Shown in pieces: positions 28,167 through 35,990 of a stretch of 64,000 bases of DNA (within the stretch, counting starts at the first letter, position 1; each line of letters starts with the position of its first letter). A program made the translations under genes and the position numbers. The notes beneath the pieces were generated by a model. That model saw only the letters and a list, made by a program, of their open reading frames with translations. It made no database searches and was not told the origin of the DNA. Source of the stretch: Microvirga splendida (GTDB lineage: Bacteria; Pseudomonadota; Alphaproteobacteria; Rhizobiales; Beijerinckiaceae); contig NZ_JAELXT010000006.1 in the NCBI RefSeq assembly GCF_016427565.1, positions 124,001 through 188,000 on the forward strand, given 5' to 3'.

Positions 28167-30341
28167 ATGGGAACTCCTGTATTTTGGGGCACAGACATCT
28201 ACGTCAGTGGGCTGGGAGATCACGACCAGCCACATATTACGGCCTTGGCTGATGGCCGTTTCGTGATGGCCTGGGTCGATAACACCACGCAGGAAATCCG
28301 GGCGCAGATCCTCAATGCCGACGGATCGATCCGGGGAGGGCAGTTCACCCTCAATACAATCTCAGCAGGCGAGCAGCAGCTCCCCAATATTCTGGCCTTG
28401 GCGGATGGGCGGTTCGTAGCCGTCTGGACGGATCAGAGCGCCTCTCAATACGATGACGGTGCCACGTATTCGGGCGACTACGCTGACGTCTTCGGACAGA
28501 TTTTCAGCATCGACGGCGTAAAGATCGGCAGTTCCTTCAAGGTCAATGAGGGCGCAACGCCGACTCATGCCTCAGATAAGCCTAGCATCACGGCTCTCAG
28601 TGGCGGCGGATTTGCCGTGACCTGGCGCGATTACAATCTGCCCGATCCGGACTCGTCCTGGGCGGACATATGGGTTGCCGCCTACAATAGCGATGGTAGC
28701 TCCGCCGGGGCTCCGACGTCGATTGTCAGGACTGCGGATGACGAGAACGTAAAGCCGATCATCCAGGGCCTCGACGGCGGCAAGGCCATCGTCCTCTGGA
28801 CTGACGGAACCAACACCAACGCCATCAACCTGTTTGGACGGATCATCGATGCCAACGGCAATGAGGTAAACGATCTGGGCAACATCGGATTGCCCCGCGC
28901 CGATTCCGAGAACGTCGTTCAGATCGACCCGCAGATCACCAGGCTGAAGGACGGCGGCTTCGTCGTCACCTGGAAGGTTCGCGACCCGGCCATCGATTCC
29001 ATTGAGCGGTACGCGGTCTGGGCACGTGTGTTCAAAGCCGACGGGACGGGAGCCGACATGTTCGAGGTCAGCCCCTCGACCAATGGAGGCGTAGAGGTGG
29101 ATCCGGTGGTGACCGCGTTCAATGACGGGCGATTCATGATCACCTGGGCTGATTACCAAAGCTACGGCTCGCTGAGCACGGAAGTGAAGAGCCAAGTCTA
29201 CACGGCTTCCGGTGCGAAGGACGGTGGAATTTTCACGGTGAATGCGCCAGATAGCGCGAACGACCGCATGCCTAGCATCACGACCCTTGAGGACGGCCGC
29301 GTGGCGGTCGGCTGGTGGCATGACGGCGAGCCGACGATCCGGGTGAAGATCATCGATCCGCGTGAGGCGGCCATCGAGCTCTCGGCCAGAACCCTCACCG
29401 CACAAAAGCTGGCGCTCAGCAACGACTGGGTCGGCACAGGCTTTGGGGATATCCTCGAGGCCGGGCTCGGGAACGACCAGATCGAAGGCGGCGCTGGGGC
29501 AGATGTGATTGCCGGAGGCGACGGGTTCGACACGGTGAGCTTCGCCCATGCCGCGGCCGGCGTTGTAGCCAGCATGGCTGGGGGCACCGGCGGCGATGCC
29601 GCAGGCGACGTGTACTCGTCCATCGAGCACCTTTTGGGGTCGCATCACGCCGACACGTTCTACGGCAACGGAGTGGCGGTGCTGCAGGGCTCCGGCGGCA
29701 ACGATATCTATTATGTCAGCGGAGGCGATCAGGTGGTTGAGACTGCCGGCGGGGGCTACGACAAAGTTGTCGTGACCGGCACCAGCTATCGGCTCGATGC
29801 CGCCGCTGAGGTGGAGGAACTGCTGTTCGCCGGCGTCTCCAGCAGAAAGTCCTACAGCCTCACCGGGTCCAGTGCAGCCAACACCATGAAGGGGAGTGTG
29901 GGCAAGGACACCCTCAAGGGCCTGGATGGCAAGGACAAGCTTTACGGCGGGTCCGGCGATGATAAGCTCTATGGCGGTTCCGGCAATGACCTGCTGTCGG
30001 GCAGCAAGGGCAAGGACAGCTTCCTGTTCGACACGAAGCTCGGAACCTCCACGACCGACCGGAAGGTGAACTTCGACACCATCACGGACTTCTCGACGAA
30101 GGACGACACGATCCGGCTGGAGAACAAGATTTTTGCAAAGCTGAAGAAGACCGGCACGCTGAAGAAGGACTTCTTCGCCACCGGCACCAAGGCGATCGAT
30201 AAGAACGACTACATCGTCTACAACAAGAAGGCGGGTGTGCTGTCTTACGATGCCGATGGATCGGGCAGGGGCAAGGCGATTGAGTTCGCCCAGGTCAAGA
30301 AGGGGCTTGCCCTCTCGCATCTCGACATCTTCGTCATGTGA
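28167..30341 (+). CDS. RTX-type secreted protein with seven propeller-like repeats
   Basis: This 724-residue acidic protein has no signal peptide. Residues 24-385 contain seven repeats of the form I-T-x-L-x-D/G-G-R/G-F-x-x-x-W (starting near 24, 75, 141, 199, 257, 315 and 371), suggesting a seven-bladed beta-propeller. Two glycine-rich calcium-binding nonapeptide stretches follow, near 431-456 and 585-615 (KLYGGSGDDKLYGGSGNDLL). A C-terminal region (YDADGSGRGKAIEFAQV) is typical of type I secretion substrates in this order. The start at 28167 has GGGG nine bases upstream; 28152 does not. No dedicated RTX exporter is in the window. Confidence 0.85.
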   Translation: MGTPVFWGTDIYVSGLGDHDQPHITALADGRFVMAWVDNTTQEIRAQILNADGSIRGGQFTLNTISAGEQQLPNILALADGRFVAVWTDQSASQYDDGATYSGDYADVFGQIFSIDGVKIGSSFKVNEGATPTHASDKPSITALSGGGFAVTWRDYNLPDPDSSWADIWVAAYNSDGSSAGAPTSIVRTADDENVKPIIQGLDGGKAIVLWTDGTNTNAINLFGRIIDANGNEVNDLGNIGLPRADSENVVQIDPQITRLKDGGFVVTWKVRDPAIDSIERYAVWARVFKADGTGADMFEVSPSTNGGVEVDPVVTAFNDGRFMITWADYQSYGSLSTEVKSQVYTASGAKDGGIFTVNAPDSANDRMPSITTLEDGRVAVGWWHDGEPTIRVKIIDPREAAIELSARTLTAQKLALSNDWVGTGFGDILEAGLGNDQIEGGAGADVIAGGDGFDTVSFAHAAAGVVASMAGGTGGDAAGDVYSSIEHLLGSHHADTFYGNGVAVLQGSGGNDIYYVSGGDQVVETAGGGYDKVVVTGTSYRLDAAAEVEELLFAGVSSRKSYSLTGSSAANTMKGSVGKDTLKGLDGKDKLYGGSGDDKLYGGSGNDLLSGSKGKDSFLFDTKLGTSTTDRKVNFDTITDFSTKDDTIRLENKIFAKLKKTGTLKKDFFATGTKAIDKNDYIVYNKKAGVLSYDADGSGRGKAIEFAQVKKGLALSHLDIFVM

Positions 30342-30378
30342 TGCAGGCCTGCCGTCTTCGGCGGCAATGAGACGGGTG

Positions 30379-30402
30379 GTAAGGCGGCTTCGGCCGCCTT
30401 AC
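30379..30402. terminator. UUCG-loop hairpin between convergent genes
   Basis: GTAAGGCGGC-TTCG-GCCGCCTTAC is a perfect ten-pair stem with a stable tetraloop, 38 bases past the RTX stop and 48 bases past the end of rnd. It lacks a T-tract, so it may serve both strands weakly. Confidence 0.55.
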
Positions 30403-30449
30403 TGCGTCATGGCAGGTGGAGGTTCGGTGCTGTCAGGGCTGCGAGGCGC

Positions 30450-31634
30450 TCACGCCGGGCGAGCCTCATCGCCTCGAAGCGGCGCAATCTCCCGCAGCTT
30501 CACGCGGCCGCGCTCGAGCACCATCCCGAGCTGCCCGTTCTTGAGGGCGAGGGCCTTCTCGCCGAAGAGCTTCCGGCGCCAGCCGTTGAGGGAGGGCACG
30601 TCGGCGTCGTCGCTCTCGGCGATGGCCTCCAGCTCTTCCACGGTGGCGATGATCTTCGGCGCGACGCCCTCCTGCTCGGCCACGGCTTTCAGCAGCACCT
30701 TCAGCAGGTCGACCACGGAGCCGGTGCTGTTGCGGCCGCGGCTGCGTTCCGGCATCGGGATCGTGGCGGGATCGCGGGCGAGCGCCCGCTCCACGGCTTC
30801 CAGAATCTCGCCGCCGGTGCGGGAGCGCTCGAACCCGTTGGGGATGGTGCGCAGGCGCCCGAGCGCTTCCACGCTGCGCGGCGCCGAGGTGGCGATGTCG
30901 ATGACCGCGTCGTCCTTCAGGATGCGCCCGCGCGGCACGTCGCGGCTCTGCGCCTCGCGCTCGCGCCAGGCGGCGATCTCCATGAGGATCGCGACCTCCT
31001 TCGCCTTCCGCAGGCGGCCGGCGAGGCGGCGCCAGGCATTGTCCGGATCGGCCTGGTAGGTCTCGGGCGAGGTCAGGATCGCCATCTCCTCGCCGAGCCA
31101 ATCGAGCCGGCCGTTCGCCTGCAGCTGGCTCACGAGGGCCTCGTAGACCTTCACCAGATGGGTGACGTCGGACAGGGCATAGGTGAGCTGGGCGTCGCTC
31201 AAGGGGCGGCGCGACCAGTCGGTGAAGCGGGAGGATTTGTCGATCTTCGCCTTGGCGAGATCGTTGGTCAGCTGCTCGTAGGATACCGAGTCCCCGTAGC
31301 CGCACACCATGGCGGCCACCTGGGTGTCGAACAGGGGCTCGGGCACGATGCCCCCGAGATTCCAGACGATCTCCAGGTCCTGCCGGGCGGAGTGGAAGAC
31401 CTTCACCACGTTTCTGTTCGCCATGAGCGCCATGAACGGCTCCAGGCTCATGCCCTCGGCGAGCGGATCGACCAGAACCGCATCCGCGGGGTCGGGGCCG
31501 GCCATCTGGATCAGGCAGAGCTTGGGGTAATAGGTGGTTTCGCGCAGGAACTCCGTGTCGACGGTGACGAACGGGTGCTGGCTGAGGCGGCCGCAGGCGG
31601 CGGCCAGGGCATCGGTGGAGGTGATCAGGTCCAT
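30450..31634 (-). CDS. rnd: Ribonuclease D
   Basis: This 394-residue 3'-5' exoribonuclease takes part in tRNA 3' maturation. The DEDD catalytic motifs are present: FVTVDTEF (D26, E28), HSARQDLEI, and the third in TYALSDVTHL. The HRDC domains occupy about 210-380. It starts MDLITSTDAL at 31634, the usual family start; a 16-residue extension is unlikely. Pieces of its 3' region are duplicated at 25871-25966 and 27832-27937, suggesting repeated DNA insertion at this gene's end. Confidence 0.95.
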   Translation of the reverse strand: MDLITSTDALAAACGRLSQHPFVTVDTEFLRETTYYPKLCLIQMAGPDPADAVLVDPLAEGMSLEPFMALMANRNVVKVFHSARQDLEIVWNLGGIVPEPLFDTQVAAMVCGYGDSVSYEQLTNDLAKAKIDKSSRFTDWSRRPLSDAQLTYALSDVTHLVKVYEALVSQLQANGRLDWLGEEMAILTSPETYQADPDNAWRRLAGRLRKAKEVAILMEIAAWREREAQSRDVPRGRILKDDAVIDIATSAPRSVEALGRLRTIPNGFERSRTGGEILEAVERALARDPATIPMPERSRGRNSTGSVVDLLKVLLKAVAEQEGVAPKIIATVEELEAIAESDDADVPSLNGWRRKLFGEKALALKNGQLGMVLERGRVKLREIAPLRGDEARPA

Positions 31635-31722
31635 GGAGCGTTCATACCCCATCTGCAAGGCGCTCGCGAGTCCGCCATCCACAGAGCTGACCCATGGTTA
31701 AGGCTTGGTAAAACCTTATCAA

Positions 31723-31759
31723 TTGACACGGAAAGGAAAATAATAGTTACTTTGTATCA
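31723..31759 (+). promoter_or_regulatory. Possible promoter region of the first GG-leader peptide
   Basis: TTGACA at 31723-31728 fits a -35 hexamer, but no good -10 lies 16-18 bases on. TTGTATCA at 31752-31759 is shared with the region upstream of the second peptide gene at a similar distance (64 versus 59 bases before the ATG). The local sequence is AT-rich. Confidence 0.3.
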
Positions 31760-31815
31760 CTGACCGCGAGGTCAGGTTCAAAGTCCAACAACACCCTAAA
31801 GGTGGGGAGGTCTTC

Positions 31816-31947
31816 ATGAAGAAGAAGACACAGACCAGAACCAGCGAGAAGGGGCAGAAGGCCGTTGTCGAACTCAGCGAGAAGGAACTCGCCGGGGTCG
31901 CGGGCGGTCGCCGGATCATCGTCTATCAGACCACATCCTGCATCTGA
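31816..31947 (+). CDS. Double-glycine leader peptide precursor, 12-residue core
   Basis: A 43-residue peptide is encoded behind a very strong ribosome binding site (GGTGGGGAGG, five bases from the ATG). The leader is basic at first (MKKKTQTRT), then has the C39-peptidase recognition pattern VVELSEKELAGVAGG. Cleavage after Gly31 would release the core RRIIVYQTTSCI with a single Cys next to the C-terminus. The gene converges on the exporter genes and ends before the terminator at 32022. The core is short for a pore-forming bacteriocin, so a signal peptide or modified peptide is also possible. Confidence 0.75.
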   Translation: MKKKTQTRTSEKGQKAVVELSEKELAGVAGGRRIIVYQTTSCI

Positions 31948-32021
31948 CCTGGATTGAGCGGAGCGGCGGAGCAGGTGCGGATTCCGCGCAGGCTCCGCCG
32001 GATCTCCCTCGCAACCGGAAC

Positions 32022-32053
32022 AAGGCGCGGCTTTCTGGGAGCCGCGCCTTTTT
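32022..32053 (+). terminator. Rho-independent terminator after the first peptide gene
   Basis: AAGGCGCGGCT-TTCTGGG-AGCCGCGCCTT is a perfect eleven-pair stem followed by TTTCGTTT. It lies 75 bases past the peptide stop and 15 bases before the end of the converging transporter gene. Confidence 0.85.
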
Positions 32054-32067
32054 CGTTTCACGCAGGT

Positions 32068-34230
32068 TCAGGCCCGGCTGCCGAGGGAATGGCGGGCCGC
32101 TTCGGTGAAGGCCAGTGCCTCCCCGTCCATCGGCGGGGAGACCCGGCCCTCGCGCAGCACCACGATCCGGTCCGCCGCGCGGATCGTCTCGGGCCGATGG
32201 GCGATGACGATGCGGGTGATCCTCAGCTCCGCGAGCGACCGGTTCACCTCGCGCTCCTTGTCGAGGTCGAGGCTCGACGTGCCCTCGTCCATGAACAGCA
32301 TGCGCGGCCTGCGGTAGAGGGCGCGTGCCAGCATCACCCGCTGGCGCTGCCCGCCGGACAGGGTGGTGCCCATGTCGCCGATGAGCGTGTTGTAGTTCAT
32401 GGGCATGGCCATGATCTCGTCGTCGATCCCGGCGATCCTGGCGCAGTCGCGCATCCAGTCGAGATCGAGCGTGGCGTCGAAGAAGCAGATGTTCTCGGCG
32501 ATGCTCCCCGAGAGCAACTGGTCGTCCTGCATCACCACGCCGATCTGCTGGCGGAACGCCTGGGTGCCGAAATGCGCGAGCGGCGTGCCATCGATCAGCA
32601 CTGCGCCCTCCAGGGGCTTGAACAGGCCGAGCATGACCTTGAGCAACGTGGTCTTGCCGCCGCCGGACGGCCCGGTGATGGCCACGAACTCGCCGGCCTC
32701 CACTTTGAGATCCACGCCCGACAGCACCTCCGGCTCCGTATCCGCATAGCGGAAACCGACGCCCTTCAGCTCGACGAACCCGGCGATCGGCCGCGCCACG
32801 AGGCTGTCGCCATGCCGGTCCTCCTCGCGCTCGGAGAGCGCGATATCGGAGAGGCGGTCGAGATGCAGGTCGAGCATGCGGACCTGGATGCCGGTCTCGA
32901 TCAGGGTGGTGGCCTTGGAGAGGAACTGCTCCTTGTAGGCCATGAAGGCATAGAGCATGCCGATGGTCATGTCGTTGGCCATGATGGCCCTGGCGCCGAG
33001 CCAGACCACGAGCACGTTCTCGATGCCATAGATCAGGTCGTTGGCGGTCTTGAACCCGATGGTGAAGCGGCCCTGGCGGATGCCGCGGCTGATCGAAGCC
33101 GCATAGCGGTTCTGCCACAGGGCCTCCCGGTCGGCTTCGCGTCCGAAGATCTTGATGCTCTGGATGGCGCGGGCCGTCTCGATGAAGGTGGTCTGCTCCC
33201 TGGCGTCGGCCTCGATCATCTCCTCCTGCCGCTGGCGCAGGGAGCGGTACAGGGCAAAGCGTAAGGCGGCGTAGAGCGCCAGCGCGGCGAAGACGATGCC
33301 TGACAGCGTGGGGCTGTAGATCAGGATCATGGCCAGGGTCAGCGTCGCCATCACCCCGTCGACGAAAGCGGCCACCAGCCCCTCGGAAACCAGCTTCTGG
33401 ATCGGCTCCGCCGAGCGGAAGCGCGAGACGAGATCGCCGATATGCCGCTTCTCGAACCAGCCCAGGGGCAGGCGCACGAGATGGTGGAAGAGGTTGGCGC
33501 CCATCTGGAAATTGAGCGCGCCGCTCAAGAACAGCAGCACATGCGAGCGCAGCCAGTCCGCCCCGATATGGATGAGGGTGAGCAGGCCGAAGCCCAGCGC
33601 CAGCGCCGTGAGCAGGCCCCCATCGCCCTTCATCACCGCCTCGTCGACGGCGAGCTGCATGTAGAAGGGCGCTGCGAGGACCGCGAGCTGCAGAACCGCC
33701 GACAGCACCAGCGCCTGGGCCAGGGCTCGCTTGATCCCCCGCATCCGCCCCCACAGGGCCGTGAGGGCCAGGCGCGAGCGTTCCTTCCTGCGCTCGAAGC
33801 CCTGCGTCGGGGTCAGCTCCAGGGCAACGCCCGTGAAGTGGCGGCTGACCTCGTCCAGGGTAAGGGTGCGAACGCCGAGAGCCGGGTCGTGGATCGTCAC
33901 CTTGCGGGCGCCGACCTCCTTCAGCACCACGAAATGGCTCATGTCCCAATGCAGGATGCAGGGCAGCTTGATCTCGCCCAGTTGCTCGGGCTCCAGCCGC
34001 AGGCCCCGCCCGGTCATGCCGAGGCGCTGGCCCATGGCCAGCACGTCCTTGAGGGTCACGCCCTTCAGCGAGATCGAGAACAGCCGGCGCAGGGCGGCGA
34101 GATCCACCTCGCGGCCGTGATAGCTCGCGATCATGGCCAGGCACGCCAGCCCGCACTCCGCCGCCTCCGACTGCATGATGGCCGGCAGGCGCGGCGCGCC
34201 GAAGAAGTCGAGGCGGGCGGAGAGCGTCAC
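32068..34230 (-). CDS. CvaB-like ABC exporter with N-terminal C39 peptidase
   Basis: This 720-residue peptidase-containing ABC transporter has three parts. The C39 domain (1-125) has catalytic C26 (QSEAAECGLACLAMI), H99 (SHFVVL) and D115 (HDPALG). The transmembrane domain spans about 160-435. The ATPase has Walker A GPSGGGKTT (520-528), signature LSGGQRQR (624-631) and Walker B MLFMDE. It should cut leaders after Gly-Gly and pump cores out with the adjacent adaptor and an outer-membrane channel not seen here. The start is GTG 34230, overlapping the adaptor stop (GTGA); the frame stays open upstream, but that part is antisense-like noise. Confidence 0.92.
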   Translation of the reverse strand: MTLSARLDFFGAPRLPAIMQSEAAECGLACLAMIASYHGREVDLAALRRLFSISLKGVTLKDVLAMGQRLGMTGRGLRLEPEQLGEIKLPCILHWDMSHFVVLKEVGARKVTIHDPALGVRTLTLDEVSRHFTGVALELTPTQGFERRKERSRLALTALWGRMRGIKRALAQALVLSAVLQLAVLAAPFYMQLAVDEAVMKGDGGLLTALALGFGLLTLIHIGADWLRSHVLLFLSGALNFQMGANLFHHLVRLPLGWFEKRHIGDLVSRFRSAEPIQKLVSEGLVAAFVDGVMATLTLAMILIYSPTLSGIVFAALALYAALRFALYRSLRQRQEEMIEADAREQTTFIETARAIQSIKIFGREADREALWQNRYAASISRGIRQGRFTIGFKTANDLIYGIENVLVVWLGARAIMANDMTIGMLYAFMAYKEQFLSKATTLIETGIQVRMLDLHLDRLSDIALSEREEDRHGDSLVARPIAGFVELKGVGFRYADTEPEVLSGVDLKVEAGEFVAITGPSGGGKTTLLKVMLGLFKPLEGAVLIDGTPLAHFGTQAFRQQIGVVMQDDQLLSGSIAENICFFDATLDLDWMRDCARIAGIDDEIMAMPMNYNTLIGDMGTTLSGGQRQRVMLARALYRRPRMLFMDEGTSSLDLDKEREVNRSLAELRITRIVIAHRPETIRAADRIVVLREGRVSPPMDGEALAFTEAARHSLGSRA

Positions 34231-35477
34231 ATCCGCCCCCTGACGCTGATGAGCGGCTCGAACAGCCAGGCGACGAGGGAGCGGCCCTCCAGCACGATGT
34301 CGGCCTTGAGGGTCATGTCGGGCTGGAGGGCGACCTGACGCCCGAAGGCCTCCACGTCCTGGCGGTCGAGGCGCACGGTGACCCGGTACGCGGGTTCGGT
34401 CAGCGGGACCTTCCCGATCACCTCGTTGGGCAGGAGCACCGCCTGGGACACGGTCTCGACGGTTCCACCCTGCGTGCCGAAGCGCTGGTAGGGGAAGGCG
34501 TCCACCATCAGGCGCACCCGCTGCCCGGCCTCGACGAAGCCGATGGCGCGGCTCGGCACGAAAAGCTCCGCCAGCAGGCCCGCGCCTTCGGGCAGTATGG
34601 TGAGAAGCGGCCGGTTCGGATCGACGATCTGGCCGGGCATGACCTGGAGGGCGGTGACACGCCCGGCGATGGGGGCTGTGACCACCTGCGCCCGCTGCGC
34701 CTGGGCCTCTGCCTGCTGGCGCTCCTTGTCGGCAAGGTTCAGGCGCAGCTGCGCCACGCGCTCGGCCTGCTGCACCGGCAGCTGCTCCCGCTGAAGCTCG
34801 GTCTGGCCCAGCTCCTTCTCGGCCGCCGCCAGCTCCCGGTCGAGTTCGGCGAGCGCCTGGCGGCGGGCGAGCAGCGCCTCGTCCTGCTCCTGCAGCGCGG
34901 CCCGGGTGGTGTGGCCTTGTTGGGCAAGGCCTGCGACGGCGTCCCGCCGCTCCTCCGTCACCCGGATGCGCTCGGCCATGAGCCGCCGCTGAGCGGCCAG
35001 TGCAGCCCGCTCGGCCGCTACGGCGGCGATGGCCGCGTCGAGGCGCAGGACCTCGTTGGCCGTGCGGGCCGGGTCGGCGGCGATCTGGTCGCGGAGCACC
35101 CGCACCTGGGTTTCCAGGGAGGCGAGGATCGCCCCGTCCAGGGTGCCGCCGGCCTCGAGGCCCTGGGCCGACGCGACAGTGAAGAGGGGCTGGCCCGCCT
35201 CGACCCGGTCGCCGTCCCGGACCTTGAGGTCCGAGACCACGCCGCCGCGCATGGCCGCGATGCGCACCGCGCCGCCCGCCGCCACGAGAGCGCCGCTCGC
35301 GGTCTCCTTGCGGGCATATTCCGCCGTGCCGAGAAAGCCTACGACGGTTGCCGTGCAGGCGATCAGAAATGCCCCTAGGAGCCGCCACGAGAAGGGCGCA
35401 ACCGGCAGCGACACGGACGAATGCTCGCCCGAGGCTGCCGCGATGGCCTGCGGCCTGAATAAGGATTGATGCGCCAC
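34227..35477 (-). CDS. CvaA/HlyD-type membrane fusion protein of the peptide exporter
   Basis: This 416-residue adaptor starts MAHQSLFRPQAIAAASG (GTG at 35477 behind GGGGACGGG). One transmembrane helix lies at about 30-50, then a lipoyl-like half (RIAAMRGGVVSDLKVRDGDRVEAGQPL), a long helical hairpin (about 110-260, rich in Glu/Ala/Gln/Arg), the second lipoyl half (VTAPIAGRVTALQV) and a beta-barrel. The FRPQA opening is typical of colicin V-type adaptors (CvaA). It is the first gene of a two-gene operon with the C39 transporter, which overlaps its stop. Confidence 0.88.
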   Translation of the reverse strand: MAHQSLFRPQAIAAASGEHSSVSLPVAPFSWRLLGAFLIACTATVVGFLGTAEYARKETASGALVAAGGAVRIAAMRGGVVSDLKVRDGDRVEAGQPLFTVASAQGLEAGGTLDGAILASLETQVRVLRDQIAADPARTANEVLRLDAAIAAVAAERAALAAQRRLMAERIRVTEERRDAVAGLAQQGHTTRAALQEQDEALLARRQALAELDRELAAAEKELGQTELQREQLPVQQAERVAQLRLNLADKERQQAEAQAQRAQVVTAPIAGRVTALQVMPGQIVDPNRPLLTILPEGAGLLAELFVPSRAIGFVEAGQRVRLMVDAFPYQRFGTQGGTVETVSQAVLLPNEVIGKVPLTEPAYRVTVRLDRQDVEAFGRQVALQPDMTLKADIVLEGRSLVAWLFEPLISVRGRM

Positions 35478-35620
35478 CCCGTCCCCTAACGCAACAAAGC
35501 AACGTTATGATGTTGCAGAAAGACCGGGATCGCACAAGGGAGTTCATCGGTTCGGTGATTCCAAAGCGGCCGGTGCGGCGGTTCTGTCGCAGGGCTCTTG
35601 TCTCTCCCCAATGTGTGACA

Positions 35621-35647
35621 TTGTATCAAGTTGCTGTTCTCAAGAAC
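35621..35647 (+). promoter_or_regulatory. Possible control region of the second GG-leader peptide
   Basis: TTGTATCA (35621-35628) is shared with the first peptide's upstream region; TTGTCT at about 35599 would sit 17 bases before it as a -35. A palindrome GTTCTCAAGAAC (35636-35647) follows, where an operator near the transcription start could lie. This is pattern-based only. Confidence 0.3.
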
Positions 35648-35679
35648 TCAGATCACCGGAACAGCCAAGGGAGAACATC

Positions 35680-35901
35680 ATGTCGAATATCCAAGTCTTG
35701 ACCGAGGAGTGCCTCGGCGTCGTGGCGGGCGGAAAAAGCCGCTGCGACCGGCCGCCGGGCATCAACCACGCTGAGCTCTACGCCTGGTCGACCTTCTGCG
35801 CGAACCTGCACGGCGGAGGCTGGCGGGAGTGGTACATCTACGGCCACGACATGCTGTCGGCCGAGCAGCGGCAGCCCAAGAAGGAGCCGAAGAGGCCCTG
35901 A
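35680..35901 (+). CDS. Double-glycine leader peptide precursor, two-cysteine core
   Basis: This 73-residue precursor starts at ATG 35680 with AAGGGAG six bases upstream; a longer frame to 35611 lacks such a site. The leader is MSNIQVLTEECLGVVAGG (18 residues), close in length and pattern to colicin V-type leaders. The predicted 55-residue core has two cysteines about 18 apart (KSRCDRPP and STFCANLHGGG), an aromatic centre (WREWYIYGHD) and a basic tail (KKEPKRP). It is divergent from the exporter operon and is likely its substrate. No homologue is recognised. Confidence 0.75.
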   Translation: MSNIQVLTEECLGVVAGGKSRCDRPPGINHAELYAWSTFCANLHGGGWREWYIYGHDMLSAEQRQPKKEPKRP

Positions 35902-35960
35902 AGACCGGGACCGGCCCAGGTCTTTCGGGCAGTCCTGCGGCTAAGACTCTGCGGATCGTC

Positions 35961-35986
35961 AGACGGCGCCTCGATCGGCGCCGTCT
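35961..35986. terminator. Hairpin between the second peptide gene and the converging gene
   Basis: AGACGGCGCC-TCGATC-GGCGCCGTCT forms a perfect ten-pair stem, 59 bases past the peptide stop and adjoining the end of the leftward gene. Only a weak T-run follows (CCATTT). Confidence 0.65.
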
Positions 35987-35990
35987 CCAT

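Noticed and set aside
31698-31712. TTAA-N7-TAAA as a CtrA box
   Set aside because: One mismatch from TTAA-N7-TTAA in a locally AT-rich region; too weak to report as a regulatory feature.
28167-34230. RTX protein as a substrate of the C39 transporter
   Set aside because: RTX proteins use transporters without an active peptidase and carry a C-terminal signal; this C39 domain is intact and there is no double-glycine leader on the RTX protein.
32068-35547. Open frame extending the C39 transporter far upstream
   Set aside because: The conserved C39 domain begins near 34190 and the upstream part overlaps the adaptor in another frame; GTG 34230 is the better start.
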